DNA of 64,000 nt from CAJMSU01 sp964650315 (GTDB taxonomy: Bacteria > Bacillota_I > Bacilli_A > RF39 > UBA660), in contig CAZYQE010000001.1 of the NCBI GenBank assembly GCA_964650315.1, positions 1-64,000 of the forward strand, in the 5' to 3' direction. How positions within the stretch are numbered: the first letter of the stretch is position 1; each line of letters starts with the position of its first letter. Positions 8,161 through 15,074 of the stretch are shown piece after piece. The position numbers and the translations under genes are program-made. The notes below the pieces were generated by a model, which saw only the letters and a list, made by a program, of their open reading frames with translations, had not been told where the DNA came from and searched no databases.

Positions 8161-8850
8161 TTGAGAATATTAATCGTAGAAGATGAGTCATCTTTAGCAG
8201 ATTTAGTAGCTAATAGATTAAAAAAAGAAAAATATAGTGTAGATATATCTAATGATGGTGAAGAAGGCTTATATAATGCTTTAGAAGATGTCTATGATCT
8301 TATAATACTTGATATAATGTTACCTAATATCAATGGTATAGAAATATTAAAAGAGCTAAAGAAAAATAATATTAAATCAAAAGTCATAATGTTAACAGCT
8401 AAATCAGAATTAGAAGATAAATTACTTGGTTTTAGTGAAGGTGCAAATGATTATATACCTAAACCATTTCATATAGATGAAGTAGTTGCTAGAGTAAATG
8501 CACAGTTAAGAATAGAAAAGGTAAAGAATAATACGCTTGAATTTGGAGACTTAATACTAGATTTAAAAACATCAAATATTATAAATAAAAATAATAATGA
8601 TAAAATAAATATAATTAATAAAGAATTTCAATTACTAGAATACTTTATGAATAATCCAAATCAAGTATTATCAAAAGAAATGATATATGATAAAGTATGG
8701 GGTATAGAAAATGATTCTGTATCTAATAACTTAGAAGCATATTTATCATTTATAAGAAAAAAATTAAAAACAATAAATTCAAAAGTTAGTATAAAATCAT
8801 TAAGAAACTTAGGATATAAAATGGAGTATAAAGATGAAAGAATTAAATAA
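8161..8850 (+). CDS. OmpR/PhoB-type response regulator
   Basis: The receiver domain (residues 1-115) has the acidic pocket VEDE, the phospho-acceptor Asp51 in ILDIMLPN, Thr79 in MLTA and Lys101 in PKPF. The C-terminal domain is a winged helix ending RNLGYKM. A TTG start is used, supported by GAGGTGATTATAT directly before it; there is no closer ATG. The histidine kinase gene starts inside its 3' end in another frame. The downstream surface-protein genes are plausible targets. Confidence 0.95.
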   Translation: MRILIVEDESSLADLVANRLKKEKYSVDISNDGEEGLYNALEDVYDLIILDIMLPNINGIEILKELKKNNIKSKVIMLTAKSELEDKLLGFSEGANDYIPKPFHIDEVVARVNAQLRIEKVKNNTLEFGDLILDLKTSNIINKNNNDKINIINKEFQLLEYFMNNPNQVLSKEMIYDKVWGIENDSVSNNLEAYLSFIRKKLKTINSKVSIKSLRNLGYKMEYKDERIK

Positions 8851-10033
8851 AAAAGTATTTAAAACAATATTTTTAATATTATCATTATTTATAATATTTA
8901 TAATTATTATATATAATATAAATACTTATAAAAAAGAATATGATAACATTCATAGAAATTTAGATTTTATGCCAGAAGAAAGAAAAAGACCTAATGAACC
9001 TAATAATCCAAGGAATAATAATTTAGATAATATGATAATTATGGATTATGAAATATATACTGTTAAAATAAAAAATAATAAAATAGATGAGATAATCAAT
9101 CATAGTAATAATATAAGTAATTTAAATATAGAAAAAATATCTAAAACTATAATAAATAAAGATAAAGGTTTATATATAGGTAATTTATATAGTAGTAAAT
9201 ATTCATATAACTATAAAGATAATACAATTACTATTATAAATACTAAAAATATTAGTAATAGATTATTATTTACATTAATAGAATCAATTATAATACTATT
9301 AATAATAGAAATAATAATATATTATATTTCAAAAATATTAACAAAAAGAATAACAAGACCAGCATTAGATTCATTTAATAAACAAAAAGATTTTATCGCA
9401 GATGCATCTCATGAATTAAAAACACCACTAGCTATTATAATGGCTTCATCTGATGAATTAAAGTCTAATAAAACTAATAAAAAATATATAGATAATATAA
9501 AGTATGAATCTGAAAGAATGAATAATTTAATAAAGAATTTATTAGATTTATCAAAACTAGAAAATGGTGTATCTAAAAATAATAAAATAAAAGAAAATAT
9601 ATCTAAAATTATAGAAAGAATATCTTTAACATTTGATTCTATTGCATATGAGAATAATTTAAAAATAAAAACTAATATAGAAAAAGATATAGAATATAAT
9701 TGTTCTAAAGAAGAAATAGAAAAATTAATATCTATAATATTAGATAATGCTATTAAACATAGTTATAAAGATACTACTATAAATATTAATTTATATAAAT
9801 ATAAAAATAATATAAAAATAGAAATAATTAATATAGGAGATCCTATATCTAAAGAAGATGAAAATAAAATATTTGAAAGATTTTATAGAGTAGATAAATC
9901 TAGAAATAGAGATAATAATAGATATGGATTAGGTTTAGCTATTGCTAAGAATATAGTTATTAATCATAATGGATTAATAAAAGCTTATTCTAAAGATAAT
10001 AAAACATACTTTACAATTATTTTAAAAAAATAA
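8834..10033 (+). CDS. Sensor histidine kinase
   Basis: The protein has a first membrane helix at about residues 10-27, an outer sensor region with a proline and asparagine-rich insert (PEERKRPNEPNNPRNNN), a second helix near 150-172, and a kinase core. His193 in DASHELKTPLAI is the phosphorylation site. The ATP-binding domain has the N box (ILDNAIKHS), a diverged G1-type box (IINIGDPIS), the F box (FERFYRVD) and the G2 box (GLGLAIAK). It overlaps the regulator gene by 17 bases, so the two are translationally coupled. The ligand is unknown. Confidence 0.95.
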   Translation: MKELNKKVFKTIFLILSLFIIFIIIIYNINTYKKEYDNIHRNLDFMPEERKRPNEPNNPRNNNLDNMIIMDYEIYTVKIKNNKIDEIINHSNNISNLNIEKISKTIINKDKGLYIGNLYSSKYSYNYKDNTITIINTKNISNRLLFTLIESIIILLIIEIIIYYISKILTKRITRPALDSFNKQKDFIADASHELKTPLAIIMASSDELKSNKTNKKYIDNIKYESERMNNLIKNLLDLSKLENGVSKNNKIKENISKIIERISLTFDSIAYENNLKIKTNIEKDIEYNCSKEEIEKLISIILDNAIKHSYKDTTININLYKYKNNIKIEIINIGDPISKEDENKIFERFYRVDKSRNRDNNRYGLGLAIAKNIVINHNGLIKAYSKDNKTYFTIILKK

Positions 10034-10062
10034 AGAACATTAATAAAATTTAATGTTCTTTT
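10033..10062 (+). terminator. Terminator after the two-component genes
   Basis: AAGAACATTA pairs with TAATGTTCTT and T-rich sequence follows. The stem begins at the kinase stop codon. Confidence 0.85.
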
Positions 10063-10104
10063 AATATTCATTATATATTATTAATACATAAAAGGAGATG
10101 ATAT

Positions 10105-10125
10105 ATGAAGATAGTAAATAATTAA
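10105..10125 (+). other. Six-codon reading frame with a strong ribosome site
   Basis: AAAGGAGATGATAT precedes ATG and five more sense codons (MKIVNN), then TAA. It lies in the leader of the Asn-rich protein gene. It may be a leader peptide or the stump of a lost gene. Nothing else supports a function. Confidence 0.35.
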
Positions 10126-10178
10126 TAATAAAAAGATAATAATACTAATATATAAAAATATATAATAGGAGGTATGAT

Positions 10179-10451
10179 ATGAAAGAGAAAATAATTATAT
10201 TCTTTATAGGATTATTAGTAGGAGCAGTAGTATCAACAGCTTCATTCTATGTTTATACAACTACTACTAAATGTAATAATTCTAATAATAATCAACAAAT
10301 AGGACAACCTGGAGGAACTCCACCATCTATGGATAATAATCAAAATAGTAATAATTCAAACAATAATAATGGACAACCACCAGAAAAACCAAGTGATAAT
10401 AACAATAATAATAGTAATAGTAACAATAATAGTACAGAAAATAGTAATTAA
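10179..10451 (+). CDS. Membrane-anchored Asn/Pro/Gly-rich low-complexity protein
   Basis: One N-terminal hydrophobic segment (IIIFFIGLLVGAVVSTASFY) is followed by an outer tail of asparagine, serine, proline and glycine (GQPGGTPPSMDNN, later NGQPPEKPSDN). The tail has no globular signature and looks like a wall-spanning linker. GGAGG precedes the ATG. The gene sits between the sensor kinase and the beta-helix protein with a 15-base gap to the latter, so the two are likely co-expressed. I do not recognise the family. Confidence 0.7.
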   Translation: MKEKIIIFFIGLLVGAVVSTASFYVYTTTTKCNNSNNNQQIGQPGGTPPSMDNNQNSNNSNNNNGQPPEKPSDNNNNNSNSNNNSTENSN

Positions 10452-10466
10452 TATAGAGGAGATAAT

Positions 10467-11795
10467 ATGATGAATAAAAAAGAGACATTGATAGGTATAA
10501 TAGTAATTATAACTTTAAGTTTAATACTAGGTTTATTATGGTTTTTAATTATAAATAATACTAATAGTAATAATATACAAAGTATAAACACTTCTTCTAA
10601 TACTGTTTATTCTGCAGTTAAAAAAATAACTAAAGATGAAAATATAAAAAATAAAAGTTATAAATCTATAAAAGCTAATCAAAATGTAGTATTAGTAAAA
10701 AATAAAATTAATTCACTCCTATCTAATTTAAAAATAAATAAAAGTGGGGATTCTAATGGAGGAGATAATACTAGTTTTTATGGAACTAATTCAGGTATTT
10801 TAGCTAAAGATGGAGCTAATCTTACTATTAAGAATTCCACTATAAAAACTAATGCTACAGGTGCTAATGGTGTATTTAGTTATGGGGGAAGTGCTACAAC
10901 ACAAAACTCATCAGGTGATGGTACTACTGTTAATATAAGTGATTCTAAAATTACTACTACTAAAGATGATTCAGGAGGAATAATGACAACAGGTGGTGGT
11001 AACATGAATGCTACTAATTTAACTATTAATACAGCAGGAACATCAAGTGCAGCTATTAGATCAGATAGAGGGGGAGGAGTAGTAAAAGTAAATAAGGGGA
11101 CTTATACTACTACTGGAAAAGGTTCACCTGCAGTATATTCAACTGCTGATATAGCAGTTAAAAACGCTACACTAATATCAAAAGCATCAGAAGGATTAGT
11201 AATAGAAGGTAAAAATAAAATAAAACTAGAAAAAGTAAAATTAATAGATACAAATAATACTCTAAATGGACAATCTACTACCTATAAAAATATCTTTATA
11301 TATCAATCTATGTCTGGAGATGCTGATAATGGAACAGCGGAATTTTCATCAAAAAACTCTACTATAGTAACTAATAAAGGGGATACTATATATGTTACTA
11401 ATACTAAAGCAAACATCATATTAGAAAATAATACAATTACTAATAAAGATAAAACATCTAACTTTATAAGAATTAAAAAAGATTCATGGGGAAATAATGG
11501 TTCTAATGGAGGAGAAGTTAATTTAAAATTAATAAATCAAAAAGTAAAAGGTAATATAGTAGTTGATTCTATTTCTACACTAACTATGAAATTAACTAAT
11601 AAATCATCTTATACTGGAACTATTAATAATAAAAATACTGCTAAAAAGATAAAAATAGTTTTAGATAAAAACTCTAAAATAAAATTAACAGGGGACTCAT
11701 ATATTTCAGAGTTAGATGATAAAGACACAACTTATTCTAATATAGATTTAAATGGTTATAAATTATATATAGGAAATAAAGAGTTAAAGAAATAA
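10467..11795 (+). CDS. Membrane-anchored beta-helix surface protein
   Basis: An uncleaved-looking N-terminal helix (about residues 8-30) anchors a long region of short Thr/Asn/Gly-rich strands: SGILAKDGANLTIKNSTIKT, then GGIMTTGGGNMNATNLTI and AIRSDRGGGVVKVNKGTY. These turn-by-turn repeats are typical of right-handed parallel beta-helices in adhesins or carbohydrate-active surface proteins. No catalytic motif is visible. AGAGGAGAT precedes the ATG; a second ATG follows at once. It ends at a terminator. Regulation by the adjacent two-component system is likely but only inferred. Confidence 0.75.
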   Translation: MMNKKETLIGIIVIITLSLILGLLWFLIINNTNSNNIQSINTSSNTVYSAVKKITKDENIKNKSYKSIKANQNVVLVKNKINSLLSNLKINKSGDSNGGDNTSFYGTNSGILAKDGANLTIKNSTIKTNATGANGVFSYGGSATTQNSSGDGTTVNISDSKITTTKDDSGGIMTTGGGNMNATNLTINTAGTSSAAIRSDRGGGVVKVNKGTYTTTGKGSPAVYSTADIAVKNATLISKASEGLVIEGKNKIKLEKVKLIDTNNTLNGQSTTYKNIFIYQSMSGDADNGTAEFSSKNSTIVTNKGDTIYVTNTKANIILENNTITNKDKTSNFIRIKKDSWGNNGSNGGEVNLKLINQKVKGNIVVDSISTLTMKLTNKSSYTGTINNKNTAKKIKIVLDKNSKIKLTGDSYISELDDKDTTYSNIDLNGYKLYIGNKELKK

Positions 11796-11819
11796 AGAAG
11801 ATTTAATATCTTCTTTTTT
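11794..11819 (+). terminator. Terminator after the beta-helix gene
   Basis: AAAGAAGAT pairs with ATCTTCTTT across a five-base loop and a T-run follows. Confidence 0.85.
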
Positions 11820-11873
11820 ATTTATAAGAAAAAGTATTAGATACTGATAATAATATAAATAGAAAGGATATAT

Positions 11874-12317
11874 ATGAATTATTATAAAGATAAAATGTTT
11901 GAAGATATAAAACATATAGATCAAAATGGAAATGAATATTGGTATGCTAGAGAATTAATGTCAGTATTGGAGTATACATTATGGCAGAGATTTTCAAACG
12001 TATTAATAAAAGCAATAGAGAATTGTAAAAAGAGTAATAATAATGTGTTAGACCATTTTATCGGCACCGATAAAATGGTTATAATTGGTTCAAATACAAA
12101 AAGAAATATATCTGATTATAAACTATCTAGATATGCATGTTATTTAATAGTATTAAATTGTGATCCTAGAAAGAAAGTAATAGCTTTAGCTAAAACTTAC
12201 TTTGCTATTCAAACAAGAAAACGAGAACTTTCAGAAAAAGAGTATAGTGAACTTACTGAAGACGAGAAAAGATTTTATAAAAGAGATCTAACTAAAAAAG
12301 AAAAACTAAAAGACTAA
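11874..12317 (+). CDS. BRO-N / DinD-like protein, short form
   Basis: The N-terminal half resembles E. coli DinD: NEYWYARELMSVLEY, then SRYACYLIVLNCDPRKKVIA and TYFAIQTRKREL. DinD is about 270 residues, whereas this protein stops at 147, right after the helix that follows the BRO-N domain. The stop codon lies inside a terminator hairpin, so the short form appears settled rather than freshly broken. DinD-type proteins interfere with RecA-dependent recombination; whether the short form does so is unknown. A 13-base-pair perfect palindrome lies inside the gene (listed separately). The ribosome site is a weak AAAGGA. Confidence 0.75.
   Translation: MNYYKDKMFEDIKHIDQNGNEYWYARELMSVLEYTLWQRFSNVLIKAIENCKKSNNNVLDHFIGTDKMVIIGSNTKRNISDYKLSRYACYLIVLNCDPRKKVIALAKTYFAIQTRKRELSEKEYSELTEDEKRFYKRDLTKKEKLKD
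12052..12079. repeat. Perfect palindrome inside the DinD-like gene
   Basis: ACCATTTTATCGG and CCGATAAAATGGT are exact reverse complements separated by two bases. As RNA it forms a 12-base-pair hairpin in mid-gene. It encodes DHFIGTDKMV, where DinD homologues normally read DHF..xxKMV with variable residues between. Confidence 0.9.
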
Positions 12318-12335
12318 ATAATTAGTCTTTTATTT
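12308..12335 (+). terminator. Terminator after the DinD-like gene, fused to the next promoter
   Basis: AAAAGACTA pairs with TAGTCTTTT. The extended -10 TGTTATAAT of the next gene (12337-12345) begins two bases later. Confidence 0.85.
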
Positions 12336-12361
12336 ATGTTATAATTTAACTAGGTGATAAT

Positions 12362-13042
12362 ATGAACAAAATACAAAACAAACTATTTAAACTACAAGAT
12401 AAAAAATATAGAGATTTTCAAATAAAACTAATACCTAATATAAATTCTAATACTATAATAGGAATACGTACTCCTGAACTTAAAAAATATGCTAAAGAAT
12501 TAGTTAAAGATAATAATTATATATCTTTTATATCTGATTTACCACATAAATATTTTGAAGAAAATCAATTACATGCATTTATTATTTCAGAAATAAAAGA
12601 TTATGATAAATGTATAGAATATATAAATAAATTTCTACCATATATAAATAATTGGGCTACTTGTGATCAAATGTCTCCTAAAATATTTAAAAAATATACT
12701 AATAAATTATTAGATCAAATAAATATATGGATTAAATCTAATAAAACTTATACTATTAGATATAGTATACTTATATTAATGAGATACTATTTAGATGATA
12801 ATTTTAAAAAAGAGTATTTAGAAAAAGTATGCAATATAGAAAGTGAAGAATATTATGTAAATATGATGAGAGCATGGTATTATGCAACTGCATTAGCTAA
12901 ACAATATAAAGATACAATAGTATATATAGAAAATAATAAACTAGATACATGGACACATAATAAAACAATACAAAAAGCTAGAGAAAGTTATAGAATAACA
13001 AAAGAACAAAAAGAATATTTAAAAGGGTTAAAGAGGAAGTGA
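12362..13042 (+). CDS. DNA alkylation repair protein (AlkD-like HEAT fold)
   Basis: The sequence matches the helical-repeat DNA glycosylase family: GIRTPELKKYAKELVK near residue 35, FEENQLHAFIISEIKD, INNWATCDQMSPK near 100, then MMRAWYYATALAKQY and THNKTIQKARES. AlkD removes bulky or cationic alkylated bases without flipping them. At 226 residues it has the usual length. The gene ends in TGA, one of the clear proofs that TGA is a stop here. AGGTGATAAT precedes the ATG. Confidence 0.9.
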   Translation: MNKIQNKLFKLQDKKYRDFQIKLIPNINSNTIIGIRTPELKKYAKELVKDNNYISFISDLPHKYFEENQLHAFIISEIKDYDKCIEYINKFLPYINNWATCDQMSPKIFKKYTNKLLDQINIWIKSNKTYTIRYSILILMRYYLDDNFKKEYLEKVCNIESEEYYVNMMRAWYYATALAKQYKDTIVYIENNKLDTWTHNKTIQKARESYRITKEQKEYLKGLKRK

Positions 13043-13046
13043 TAAT

Positions 13047-13490
13047 ATGAAAAAATTATTTATATACTATAGTTTAACTAATAATGGAGATATAGTAGCT
13101 GATACTCTAAAGAAAAAAGGTTATGAAATAAGAAAAGTAATAAGTAAAAGTAAATATCCTAAAAATAAGTTTTTAATGATAATGATGGGTGGTTATAAAG
13201 CTACTTTTAATAAAAAAGATAAATTATTAGATTTTAATAAAGATATAAATAATTATGATAAAGTAATAATAGGGTCTCCTATATGGAATGATAGATTATG
13301 TAGTCCTATAAATAGAGTAATTAGTTTATTAGACTTAGATAATAAAGATATAGATTTTATATTATATAGTGCTAGTGGTAATGGTAATAAAGCTAAAGAA
13401 AAAATAAAAGATTTATATAATAAAAAACCTATAATATTAAAAGAACCTAAAAAGAATAATAAAGAATTAGATAAGATAAAGAATATATAA
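13047..13490 (+). CDS. Flavodoxin family protein
   Basis: This 147-residue protein has a flavodoxin layout: an N-terminal strand and phosphate loop (FIYYSLTNNGDIVADTL), the middle IIGSPIWNDRLCSPINRVIS and a third loop YSASGNGNKAK. The phosphate loop is less canonical than in the copy at 4062. It follows the AlkD-like gene by four bases, so the two are cotranscribed. The substrate is unknown. Confidence 0.85.
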   Translation: MKKLFIYYSLTNNGDIVADTLKKKGYEIRKVISKSKYPKNKFLMIMMGGYKATFNKKDKLLDFNKDINNYDKVIIGSPIWNDRLCSPINRVISLLDLDNKDIDFILYSASGNGNKAKEKIKDLYNKKPIILKEPKKNNKELDKIKNI

Positions 13491-13514
13491 TATAAATAGA
13501 ATAGAGGTGATAAT

Positions 13515-14459
13515 GTGAATGATTTTTATGGATATGATAATTTAATTGAGAAAATTTCTAAAAAAATTTTATTGGAATTTGAGCAGTTAGAAGCAGTATA
13601 TAATTTTGAAATTGGTCAAGAATTGGAAATAGCTTTTTGTGAAGTGTTAAGAAAATTTTTACCATTAAAATATGGTGTTGTTAGAGGATTTGTTGTAGAT
13701 AAAGAGGGTAAAACAGCAGGTGATGATATAATTATTTATGATCAAATAAATTTTCCTACATTAAGATTTCTAAATAATAACAGTTTAATTAAAAAACAAA
13801 AAATACCAATTGAAGCTGTTTATGCATATATAGAAGTGAAGAATACATTAGACGATAAAACTTTTTTAAAAGCAATACAACAAGTAAAGAAGGTAAAAAA
13901 ATTATGTTATAAGAGAGATACAGTATTTTATAGTGAAGAATTGCGTAATAATAAAACATATTTTTCAAATAAATATAATAATTGGGGTGCATGGTTACCT
14001 ACAATATGTAATCCAGTTTATGGAATGATTTTTTCAAGATTTTCTGTTGATGACAGGAACAAAAAAAGTAATGATTCATCTAGGGTCAATGAATTTGCAC
14101 GTTCAATTATAAACAAGAATAAGAAAGTATTGATTAATAATGGATTTTACAATCCGGAAGTTATTGTTTTTGGGCAGTCAAATATTGCAATAAGTTGCCA
14201 TAAATCTGGAATAATTAAAAATGGAGAAGAAGTTTTGGAATTAACTAAATTTCATACAGGAATTGCACCGAATTGTGGTTATCAAATAAATTCTCATGAT
14301 GATAATTCGTTTGGTTTAGCATTAGCAAGTTTAATAATGGGGTTGAATACAATACAATTAGTTGATATGCCATGGGAAAAAATATTTAATTGTGCAAAAA
14401 TACCAGATAATGATTATCGAAGAAGTGTTGAAGAAATAGTAAATAATTATAATGATTAA
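13515..14459 (+). CDS. DUF6602-like protein with PD-(D/E)xK nuclease motif
   Basis: The first 120 residues carry the motif order of a restriction-type nuclease fold: Glu37 in GQELEIAF, Asp71 in AGDDIIIYD and Glu107-x-Lys109 in AYIEVKNTL, with KYGVVRGFVVDKEG between. The second half has no motif I recognise. A GTG start is used, preceded by AGAGGTGATAAT. It is the first gene of the probable defence island. Nuclease activity is inferred from the motif only. Confidence 0.7.
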   Translation: MNDFYGYDNLIEKISKKILLEFEQLEAVYNFEIGQELEIAFCEVLRKFLPLKYGVVRGFVVDKEGKTAGDDIIIYDQINFPTLRFLNNNSLIKKQKIPIEAVYAYIEVKNTLDDKTFLKAIQQVKKVKKLCYKRDTVFYSEELRNNKTYFSNKYNNWGAWLPTICNPVYGMIFSRFSVDDRNKKSNDSSRVNEFARSIINKNKKVLINNGFYNPEVIVFGQSNIAISCHKSGIIKNGEEVLELTKFHTGIAPNCGYQINSHDDNSFGLALASLIMGLNTIQLVDMPWEKIFNCAKIPDNDYRRSVEEIVNNYND

Positions 14460-14525
14460 ATATGTAGAATAAGACGGGTGAAAATCCGTTTTTTATGTGA
14501 TATAATAACTGTATGAGGTGTAACT

Positions 14526-14843
14526 ATGAAAGAATTACAAGAAAAAATTGAAAAATTTAATGAAGAAAGAGATTGGGATCAATTTCATTCACCAGTTAAT
14601 TTAGCAAAAAGTATTTGTATTGAGGCAGGTGAATTATTAGAGTGTTTTCAATGGGATGAAAATATTTATAATATAGAAGAAGTACAAGAAGAACTTGCCG
14701 ATGTACTTAATTATTGTATACAAATGGCAAATAAATTAGGAGTAGATCCAAAACAAATAGTTTTAGATAAAATGAAAAAAACTGCAGAGAAATATCCGGT
14801 GGAAAAAGCAAAAGGTGTTAGTACAAAATATAATAAACTTTAG
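14526..14843 (+). CDS. MazG-type nucleotide pyrophosphohydrolase
   Basis: The metal-binding signature of the all-alpha NTP pyrophosphatase fold is present: EAGELLECFQW near residues 33-43 and EVQEELADVLNYCIQ near 53-67. At 105 residues it is the short single-domain type (RS21-C6/dCTPase-like). Such enzymes remove non-canonical or excess nucleotides, and some act in phage defence. AGGTGTAACT precedes the ATG, and an extended -10 (TGATATAAT at 14498) lies after a short hairpin. The gap to the next gene is nine bases, and the following two genes continue the operon. Confidence 0.9.
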   Translation: MKELQEKIEKFNEERDWDQFHSPVNLAKSICIEAGELLECFQWDENIYNIEEVQEELADVLNYCIQMANKLGVDPKQIVLDKMKKTAEKYPVEKAKGVSTKYNKL

Positions 14844-14852
14844 GAGGAGACT

Positions 14853-15068
14853 ATGCATACAAAAGAAGAATTAGATAGAGCAGTAGTTGATTTATATAAG
14901 GACTATAAAGATGCTATAAAGGACTGCCAAAATAGAAATATAAAATTTGCATATGACATAACCAAAATAACTAATGATGAACAAAAATATACTAAGCAAG
15001 AAGTTTATTATATTGGGATGAATGCACTAGCACTTTTAATTCAGGATATTAAAAAAATAGATAGGTGA
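14853..15068 (+). CDS. Small protein of the MazG-helicase operon
   Basis: This 71-residue protein is highly charged and probably all alpha-helical (EELDRAVVDLYKDYKDAIKD, then YIGMNALALLIQDIKKI). I do not recognise the family. A perfect GGAGG precedes the ATG, and six bases separate it from the nuclease-helicase gene. Its fixed place between MazG and the helicase suggests an adaptor or regulator of that pair. Confidence 0.7.
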   Translation: MHTKEELDRAVVDLYKDYKDAIKDCQNRNIKFAYDITKITNDEQKYTKQEVYYIGMNALALLIQDIKKIDR

Positions 15069-15074
15069 TTTGAT

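Noticed and set aside
10327..10445. Repeated AATAAT-type runs as a CRISPR or satellite array
   Set aside because: They are Asn codons of the low-complexity protein; there are no regular spacers.
11874..12317. DinD-like gene as a pseudogene
   Set aside because: The remaining domain is intact, the frame is clean and the stop lies in a proper terminator, so I list it as a short form.
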